Positions 55,884 to 64,000 of a stretch of 64,000 nucleotides of DNA are shown piece after piece. The notes beneath the pieces were generated by a model. That model was not told where the DNA came from, did no database searches, and saw nothing but the letters and a program-made list of their open reading frames with translations. The translations under genes and the position numbers were made by a program. Numbering within the stretch: the stretch's first letter is position 1; each line of letters opens with the position of its first letter. This DNA is from Nymphaea colorata (lineage: Eukaryota; Streptophyta; Magnoliopsida; Nymphaeales; Nymphaeaceae), in NCBI RefSeq assembly GCF_008831285.2, contig NC_045143.1, forward strand, positions 10,239,503 to 10,303,502. Direction: 5' to 3'.

Positions 55884-58191
55884 GATGATGATGATGAGAT
55901 ATGTCTTGAGTTGATGTTAATGGCGTACTTCTAATCGTTCTGCTTCCATGAAACGCTCTTCTGAAATCATGAATTCTTGCGCCATGTGAGCCAGTTTTAC
56001 GAAGCTTTTGCCAAAGGGAGACGGGGTGCATTATGCTCAACCATCCATCATAGCAGATGGACGGCTGGTTCGCTAAATCGCCATTTTCGTGATCGGAGAA
56101 GATCATTTAGGTTGACGATGCTCAGTATAATCAACCCTCTCAATGCCGCTTTTTGTAAAACGATTACAAATTTAAGCGACTCAGAAAAGTACCGTACTTG
56201 CTGTTTTTGGCCGTAAAATAATCCTCCAGCACGTCCCACCAGATAATTAAGCTATTATGCCTTGAAAAATAATTTTTGTTAAAACATAGTTTTATAAACA
56301 TGGTTTTTTTAAATAATTTTGCAAAACTTTTGGGGGGGCATGATAAAATTAAGAAGAAGGAAATCCAGTCATCCGTTGCTCGGTGAGAGGCCGAAGCCTC
56401 CATTCTAAGTATTAAATTTTCCAGAATAGTGTCGCGACCTTTTTGTAATTCAAAAAAACTATTATACCCCTAAGGATAGTTTTAAATGAATAACGTGAGC
56501 CGGCATCAATACCTAAGAGTGGTCCACTGAGACGACCAGATTCTCATTGCACGCCACTTAATGAGGTCTGACATGACTGGATCTGGACTCGGTTTGATTT
56601 AGATCTGGTTCTTTGAAATTGAATGGACATCGATCGACCAGCTCAAGGTATGTTATCTATTTATACACGAATCGGTTTTTTTATGGATTCAGATCCACAT
56701 TCACCGCTGAAAACAAAACCTCAATCCTACCAGTTTGAATTACTACACTCAGATAAATCAATACAGATTCGGGCTTGTAACATCAGCCAAACATATATGA
56801 CTTGAGGGGCATTTATCATACATTTGAGTAATATTTTATATATAAATATGTAAAAATTTAGGGTCAACCAATATATTTTGTGTGGGCGACTGCCCACACT
56901 TACTCGCAAGTATATCCGCCCCTGCCCTGTGTGCCTTTGTACTACTACCAACATTACTACTTGCCTTGCTTGTCATATATGGCTGTAGACAACTAAGGTA
57001 TAAAATTTGCTATATATGAAGATTTTGTTTTTTGGTTGTGGGGAAGCAATTTTATTTCTAGTTCTTGTAAGTTTCATAGATGACAAAGTCACAGTTTTCA
57101 AACCCATGATTCAGACTCGTATCAGTAGACAACCGTGTCACCAGGTCAACAAATTGATATGTTGACTTGGTCGAGTTTTAAAATAACCATAATGTAAATA
57201 ACTGTAACTGAATTGGGCGAGTCAGGGCCGAGTCAAGGCGAGTCAGGCCAACCTTGAATCGTGGCCAGGTTTTTTAAAAATCCCAGATGACTTGAGCGAT
57301 TCTCGATCGAACCTGGCGAGTTTGCCAACTATGGACAAAGTTATCATATTTTCATTTATTGGTGTACAACTTGTTATGCAATACCTTTTGGTATGTGGTG
57401 GTACTAAACATTACGTATTAAAATATATTTGGGTTTGTAAAGTGAGTGAATGAATGGTGACAGGCCAGCTCACTCATCAGGTAGCTGTTTGATTCATTAT
57501 GATAGATGATTGAGAGAAAAACAAGAAGAAAGACGTGATGGACTCGCCATCTAATATTAGTTCACACATTTGTTGTTCTTTCTATCATCCATCACAATGG
57601 ATAGGACGGTGTGACAATGAATAACTAGAGTTACCATTCAATTTTTCTTATAAATAAAATTTCCTCTTTTTTTTTTCTCTCTAGTACTTCTCTAAATGTT
57701 AATTAGATTAGCCAGTTACCCATTTTAAGAGTTACTCTAGTTGGGTAATCGTGTTTATTCGGTTTCATTATTATTTACCTAAACTTTTTGTGAGAACATC
57801 TCTTCTATTTAAATTGTGAAAATCTCCCATTTGTTTTTTGGGGATGGTTGAATTGAAAGAATGGTATAATGCTTCAATACTTGTAGAGAACATTTGACAA
57901 CAAGAGCATTCTATTCTTGGAACATATGTTTAAAGAATTAATGCCTTATTCTTGTCCCGTGAAGCATCATGTGATTTTGTCCATCTTTGGTTTGTTCCAT
58001 TTTGCAAAGGCTGCGGGGAATGAGGGCCCCTCGCCATTAAGATACATAATTGGAACATGCATTTTAGGATTATGCGTCTGTGTTCCTCTTGTATATTAAA
58101 TACTCTCTTACATATTTGGAGCGGTGAATTGCACGTATAGTATAGCTAGCAGTTCTTGTAAATTCGGTGACAATTTTGGTCTACTACCGTC

Positions 58192-58263
<72 letters not shown>

Positions 58264-60168
58264 GGTGATACATGGATATGTAGCATTGAAGTTCGTTGAA
58301 AGCCATTAATTTATATGCGTAAAAAAATTTTGTTCATTAAATAATTGGCTTTAATTTTTGAATCCTCCTGTTTCATAATTTATTGCTTTATTGGTCTCAC
58401 GTTTTTCATTACGGACCTGTGTGTCTGGGCAATGGGCCTGGGTACCTAACGAATACCAGCAATGGGCCTGGGTACCTAACTAAAACCCGATACTCGGCTT
58501 GGGTCAGCTCGATCGGATTTGATTCGGCCAAATTAATTTTTAAATTTTTATTATTTTTATTTAATAATAATATATATTTTATTTTTAAAAATATATTTTA
58601 TATTCAAAAATTTTGATTTTATATTTAAAAAATAATTTTTTATTTTAATCAGGTTGAGCCGGGTCAAGCCTAGGCCCAGGCTTGGATATCAGGTATGAAG
58701 CCTAAGCCCGGACTCGGGTTTCAGGCGTCAGGCTGACCTGGGTCTGACTTTTATCGGGCTGGCCTGGTCCGATGCCCAGGTCTACCAACCACTGAAATAA
58801 GGAAAATTTTAGCAAAAATTAAAAAAAATGGTTACCAATTTGTATTGGGCATCTATCTTTCATTTTCATTTCTTTATTTGTCTCATCAATAATGAAAATT
58901 AAGACATTTTATTTCTTGTTTAATGCCTGACAGCTCATGAAACAAGTAATTTGGCGTTAGTTATAAATTCTTTATTTGTTTAACAACCAACTTACAATGC
59001 CAAAAGGTGAGACCCCTAACTCTTTGGTTGAATCCAACAGTAAGAGTGCGTTTTTTCATACCTTAGAGGTTAGTAATTGAGTCCACTAGTAGGAGGCTGC
59101 TTTTCTTTTCTTTTTTTTTCATAAGTTAGAGGTCAAGGAGAGAGGGTACATGAATCTTCTTGTGTCGGCATAGTGTACTTAGTGGGGCTAACGACTTGTG
59201 AAAGAATAGGTTTATTCTTGTCTTATGTGCGGCACGGTACTTAAGTGAAAGCATGCACTACTACCATCACTAACACCGATGCAGCCCAAAAACTTAGAGG
59301 TAGGAAGTAGCGGAGCTACCATTGGACTGGTGTGAGCAGCTGCCCAACCCCGCTTGTATAAATCTTTGTAAATTTTTTATTTTATCATCTGTTGGACTCA
59401 AGCCAATGCCTTGTAGCTCTAGATGCAACCAATCCGTTACAATAATACGATGAATTACTCAACTAAAATTTTCTGGCTCCGCCACTAAAGGTAAGAGAAT
59501 AGAAGGGCTTACATACCTTTTTTCCGAACAATAGGTTGTTAATCTTTTATTCACCAAGAGAGATGTTACATGAATGAGACCCAATGTATATACTTGCTTC
59601 ATTTTCCACCAATGTATACCAGGGAACTAATGTAATTATGTTTCTCTACTCAGTAACATGGACCCTTCAAAAAGGTCATGACACTTGAATAACTAAATTG
59701 ATAAAATCAAAGCTTTCGAATTATTATTTGTTAGTTTTATTATTTGCAAACAATTTAATTATATAAGTGTGTGCATATATTCCCCATATAATGTGGAGAG
59801 TGAGTTGTGTGAGCCATTGCACACACAACTTATAGCAGATGGGACATTTTGGTAATTTTTTCTTAAAAAATATCTACTACAGTTTTTTTTTTCTCTATTT
59901 TTATTTTTATCTTTACAAAGAGTTTTCTTTCTAGTATAAATGAAAGTATTTTCATCATTAAACATAGTGACACACAAAATTTCGTGCACTATTGCAGATG
60001 ACAAGAAGAATGAACACCTTAAGCTACAAGGAAACTCATGTGGGAAGCTGCAGCTGTTCAAGGCAGACCTTCTCAACTACCCAGAGATGTCTGCAGCCAT
60101 TACCGGATGCGAGGGAGTTTTCCATGTTGCTAGTCCACTTCCTGCCCACGCTGTCCATGACCCTCAGG

Positions 60169-60220
<52 letters not shown>

Positions 60221-61011
60221 ATTGGTGTATTTCAAACCAGTAAGTTAGGAACAAAAACCAGAAGACCTCTTAAATTCTTATCAAAAAATATTTTAAATAA
60301 CATATTAACATTCTAATGTATTTATAATACTAATGCAACATAAAAAAAAATGTCTTGGTTAAATTTGTTTTTCAGGAAAGAATTGATTTCTATATTATCA
60401 AAAATTTGAACTCATAAGAGCCGTTCATTTTTTATTCTTATAATAAAATGTTTAGACTCAAAACATAATTAATTTTGTGTATGATTCTCACCAAAAACAT
60501 TCCTAAGAGCATATCTATACAATAAGATTATACAAACAATTACTTAGATAATTATTTTTGGGTAGTCTTATTTTCGTCCCATCAGCAAGTGTTTATTTTG
60601 TGGTGATTTTAGCGGCGGCTTTTAATTATTTAGCCATACGGTAATACCGAGCACAACACAGATGATTTCTATATTTGTCTTTCCTATACATGTATATTTG
60701 TCTTCGCATGACTGTAGGCAAAGATTAGGTTCAACTACCTAGGTGGATTTGTGTGTCTCCTGCTTGCTGGAGAAAAGAAAGAGTGAGGCCAATTGCAAAT
60801 TTGTGGTGTGGGTATTGCAGAAGGAGGTGATTGATCCTGCGGTGACGGGCACTCTAAATGTTGTTAAGGCATCAAAAGAAAATGGAATAAGAAGGGTTGT
60901 CATTGTATCATCTGTAGCCGCGGTTGTAGTTAGTCCGAGCCTCCCAAAGGACTCCTACGATGAAAGCTGCTGGTCTGACCTTGACCATTGCAAGATGATG
61001 AAGGTAACAAA

Positions 61012-61064
<53 letters not shown>

Positions 61065-62992
61065 GATATCTTCATATTAACCTATCTCTAGATGTACGAT
61101 GTTTTATCTCTAACCCCCCAACAATGGCTGCGGTTTGTCTGCAATGTTTTTTATCCCTCTCTCATATTCTATAAAAGTGTATAAGTTGTGCATCATACTA
61201 CCAAGTGTGCTGATTGACAGTATTTTTGGGTAAAAATAGTAGTTGGCGACGGGCGGGTTGAAATCTGCCACACTAAACGCTTAGCTTAGTTTCGATACAA
61301 GGATCACGTGCATGCATGTTTGTGGAAGGCTCTATCTAATAAGTTGAGTTTTTTTTTCCCCCCCTCTCCAAATCCGCAAAATTGGTGCTGAATTAGCTGA
61401 TTTAATGTGAAGTGGAAGTATGGCTTCTGATCTTCTGCTCTCTGTTTTTGAATTGTTGATCTTGCAAACAACAAAATCAGCTTTCAAAATCTGAACGAAG
61501 CTTCTCTGATTGATTCACTTCAGATGATCTTCTGAACCTTAAGAAACCGGTTTGAACAACTATATTATAAGTTATGACTGAGCAGATCATTGCCTTATGA
61601 CTGAAGTACCATAATGAATTTTATTGAGAGGAATAATTTGGGGAGTTTCTTGGGGTTGGAGTTCTTTACTTGGTTGATTGATGTAGATCGCTAGCAAGCC
61701 CTGGCCCTAATCAAGAGGCTATTATTTGGATATCAATTTATTTATTTGTTGGTTTAGGACTTAATGGAGTTTTAAAGATCTCTTATCTCTAAAATTATAG
61801 ATGTTAGTCTTCGGGATTGGCTGTTTGAGCTAGACTAGCAGATTGTTTTTCTTGATCACCATCAGTACCAATGGCTTTTCTCATAGATTTTGTTGGCTAT
61901 GGCATAATCCGGAGGTGAATCGCTAGTTGCTTCAACAAACCCTACATATAATTGCATCATACGTCTTATGTCTGCTTTTAATTTTGGATGCTTGTGAAAG
62001 CTAGTTTCTCATATGAAGAACTAATTTATCTTTGTGGGTGTTGCTTCAAATGCTAGAAATGGTATTATGTATCCAAAACAATGGCAGAAAGTCTTGCTTG
62101 GGAGTATGCAGAGGAGAATGGCCTGGACCTTGTCACCATATGCCCGTCTCTGGTCCTGGGGCCAATGCTGCAGCCAACCGTGAATGTTAGTAGTTTGGTG
62201 CTGATCAAACTATTGAAAGGTATGGTTCGCATTCCAAAATTGATTTGATTTGCTATGTGGATCTTTGATCAATTTTTAGTAACATGGTAGTTCTCAACTG
62301 ATGCATCCATCTAAATCTTTACTTAGCCAGTTCAAATTGGTCTTTAGTTAACTTTTCTGAAAAGTTTCCTTTTCATTTTTCTGTCAAAATGGTAATAACA
62401 TAAAGGGTTCAAAAACATATATGAAGGGTTGATTTGAGTGGGAGAGGTTAAAGCAACAAATGATAGATTGAAGTTAGGATGTCACTGAGGGATTTATCAG
62501 TCATGATGAAACAACGTTGGACTCACATTCGTCTATAGGTTGGGAATGAATTGAAAGAAAAATGCAGCTTTGAATGAATTGAAAGGAAAAAGTTTTCTTT
62601 TTTCCTCTTCAATAATATAGCATTCACTTAACTCAAGTGCCTTTTAAATATTTGAGTAGTGCCTACTGCCTTCTTGGACAATGTGTGGGATCCATGGTCT
62701 GCCCATCCTTGAGAAAAGTAGTAGCCACAATTCTCTGCCTCTCTCTTCATATACTTGTACTCTTAGTCTTGTTACTATTGTGGTTTTAACTGGGTGTAAA
62801 ATTATCAGGAGAGAAGGATGCAGTAATTTATAGTGGAATGGTGGATGTGAGAGATTTGTGCGAGGCTTTAGTACTGCTGTTTGAGAAGGCAGAGGCTAGT
62901 GGACGCTACATATGCAGTGCCCATCATCTTAGAGCAAGTGTTCTGGTGGAAAAGTTGAAGGGCATGTACCCCAAATACAATTACCCTGATCA
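55600..62992 (+). CDS. Cinnamoyl-CoA reductase-like NADPH oxidoreductase (last exon beyond right edge)
   Basis: Extended short-chain dehydrogenase of the cinnamoyl-CoA/dihydroflavonol reductase group, NADPH-dependent and probably cytosolic. Exons: 55600-55810, 59998-60167, 60821-61003, 62057-62219, 62809-62992, all GT-AG and in one frame (303 codons plus 2 nt). A roughly 45-residue N-terminal extension precedes the Rossmann motif [11 protein letters not shown]; an alternative Met is at 55651. HGTVRDP gives the NADPH-type arginine. GVFHVASP and VSSVAAVV follow, then the catalytic pair in WYYVSK (YxxxK) and [14 protein letters not shown]. The NWYCYGK signature of true lignin-type cinnamoyl-CoA reductases is replaced by KWYYVSK, so it fits the CCR-like subgroup (CRL1-type), whose substrate is uncertain. 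The terminal exon was not found before 64000 and should lie outside. Intron 1 is 4.2 kb and repeat-rich. Confidence 0.92.
55848..55879. repeat. (GA)n microsatellite in intron 1 of the reductase-like gene
   Basis: About 16 GA units, 38 nt after the exon 1 donor. Confidence 0.95.
57100..57325. repeat. TTGGCAAACTCGCC-type repeat family 2, long copy
   Basis: Contains GGGCGAGTCAGGGCCGAGTC and GGCGAGTCAGGCCAACC. Its right end, read inverted, is CATAGTTGGCAAACTCGCC, matching the start of 38405-38540. It sits in intron 1 of the reductase-like gene. Confidence 0.55.
57490..57605. repeat. Small foldback (MITE-like)
   Basis: TTATGATAGATGATTGAGAG and the inverted right side ATTGTGATGGATGATAGAAAG pair imperfectly around a short centre. 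Confidence 0.35.
58194..58257. repeat. (TA)n microsatellite
   Basis: About 31 TA units in intron 1 of the reductase-like gene. Confidence 0.95.
58413..58800 (+). repeat. GGGCCTGGGTACC repeat family 3, copy with internal duplication
   Basis: AATGGGCCTGGGTACCTAAC occurs twice with a 31-bp period at the left end. It is followed by an AT core and then GGGTTTCAGGCGTCAGGCTGACC and TTTTATCGGGCTGG, the same right-end blocks as 53755-54050. Confidence 0.6.
58801..59760. other. Rest of intron 1, nothing recognised
   Basis: AT-rich intronic DNA with no domain-bearing ORF. A short CCGCCACT/AGTAGCGGAGCTACC-type word pair near 59306 and 59475 recalls common plant repeat debris. Confidence 0.35.
60171..60216. 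repeat. (AT)n microsatellite abutting the exon 2 donor
   Basis: 23 AT units begin three bases after the GT at 60168-60169, so the 5' splice site is fused to the repeat. Confidence 0.95.
60235..60540 (+). repeat. Dispersed AT-rich repeat family 4, copy 4
   Basis: AGACCTCTTAAATT, AAAATATTTTAAATAACATAT, CTAATGTATTTATAATA and AAGAGCCGTTCATTTTTTATT follow the block order of the copies at 40430 and, inverted, 20335. Confidence 0.65.
61014..61062. repeat. (TC)n microsatellite near the exon 3 donor
   Basis: About 24 TC units starting 10 nt after the GT at 61004-61005. Confidence 0.95.
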
Positions 62993-64000
62993 GTAAGTTT
63001 TTTCATACGTTCTATTTGGAACCTATATAAGTTACTTATTTACCTATATCAATGCTCCCAATGGTGATGTTTGTGGCCCAGGCTATGGTGCATTTTTTCT
63101 GATTCACAACTCAGTAGTTACTGTTGGTGTGGACCATTTTTCATTCATTTATCTGCTTCCATGAAGGTCTAGGATTACACTTGTCCCTCCAACTACTGAA
63201 AAAGGTGATTAGCACAATGGTTGGTTACATGCCTTCTCTGTTGACAGTCATTTAAAGAGTGTGAGCTTATGATAAAATCAGAGAAGGAGGACAGTATGAA
63301 AGTATTTGCAAAGCATAGTTTTCAAATGAAATTCTGCCCATTCCCAATCTAATATCATTCCCTTAATTCTTTTGAGTTCTTCTCATATCTGTTCCTATTC
63401 TATGGTCAATTGACAAATTTATCCCTAATTTGCTGCCATTAGAACCTCTACCCTTTACGTGACAGTTCCAAACGTTTCGTCTTTGAGGTGAAATTAACTG
63501 AAATATGAATGTGACTGATATAAATATTCTCAAGAAGAGAGAGATGAGTGATTTAGAAACAAAAACTAATCTTAGATAATGGAACAGACCAAGTTTGCTA
63601 ATAAAAATAGCCATGGTAAGCAGTTAATAATGTGTCTAAAGTTGAAAAAAAAATGAAATTTTCTTGAATATACGACTGTTGAGGACGGATTTCTCAATCA
63701 CAATGGGGCAAGGATGGACTTATCAAATTCCTATTTGTCAGGGATGAATTTGGAGAGATGCCATTATAACCCATTTGGATGATGCTCAAACAATGTAAGA
63801 AATCTAGATTCTAGCGTCAAAATCAGTGTAAAAGAATTTTCTTTGATGCTAAAATCAGGTCTATAAACATGTTGTTCAGCTTCATGCAAATGGCCGTTAA
63901 ATGATAACAAATACTCAACTTTGTTTTATGGCAGTGGCAGAGCATCCAACAGTTCTTTTTATGCCTGTTTGAAGCTCCCCTACTGTTGGCTTTTGACTCA
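62993..64000 (+). other. Intron 5 of the reductase-like gene to the window edge
   Basis: No exon with the expected C-terminal Leu/Ser/Lys-rich segment of this family was seen, and no other gene is visible. Confidence 0.5.

Overview
The window is nuclear DNA from a flowering plant. Genes are split by many GT-AG introns, intergenic DNA is AT-rich and full of (TA)n, (GA)n and (CT)n microsatellites and degenerate palindromic repeats, and every recognisable gene is a plant family member. The species cannot be fixed from the sequence. Exon boundaries below were placed by hand from splice motifs, reading-frame continuity and remembered family features; no alignment program was run.

Layout. (1) 1-8.4 kb, minus strand: two purple acid phosphatase genes in head-to-tail tandem. 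The downstream copy (1-1750) runs off the left edge; the upstream copy (3053-8419) is complete with 8 exons and 467 codons. (2) 8.4-21.6 kb: gene-poor DNA with a 63-bp tandem duplication, two approximately 515-bp copies of a GAGCTCGA-rich family with TAGGGGTG-like inverted ends, a 167-bp MITE, a LINE zinc-finger fossil and microsatellites. (3) 21.8-31.1 kb, plus strand: a complete 22-exon SPT5 transcription elongation factor gene (about 1037 aa), with one apparent GC-AG intron. (4) 33.1-36.8 kb, minus strand and convergent with SPT5: a PP2A B' (B56) regulatory subunit of 510 aa in two coding exons, with a probable 5'-UTR intron and an overlapping upstream ORF. (5) 37-42 kb: repeats and a GC-rich 0.54-kb island inside AT-rich DNA, flanked by a 9-bp direct repeat. 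(6) 42.1-50.0 kb: a tandem array of ten units of about 780 bp. Each unit carries the same about-260-codon plus-strand reading frame, broken by scattered nonsense changes and indels. A single-copy leader with a plausible 69-bp intron enters the array in frame. No family could be assigned; this is the least explained part of the window. (7) 50-55.5 kb: mostly unremarkable AT-rich DNA and repeats. (8) 55.6 kb to the right edge, plus strand: an NADPH-dependent cinnamoyl-CoA reductase-like gene. Five exons lie in the window and the last is beyond the edge.

The recognised genes are independent housekeeping or metabolic loci: phosphate scavenging, Pol II elongation, phosphatase targeting and phenylpropanoid-type reduction. 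There is no sign of a cluster with a common job. The notable biology lies in the tandemly amplified coding-like array, the small-scale splicing and uORF features, and the repeat families.
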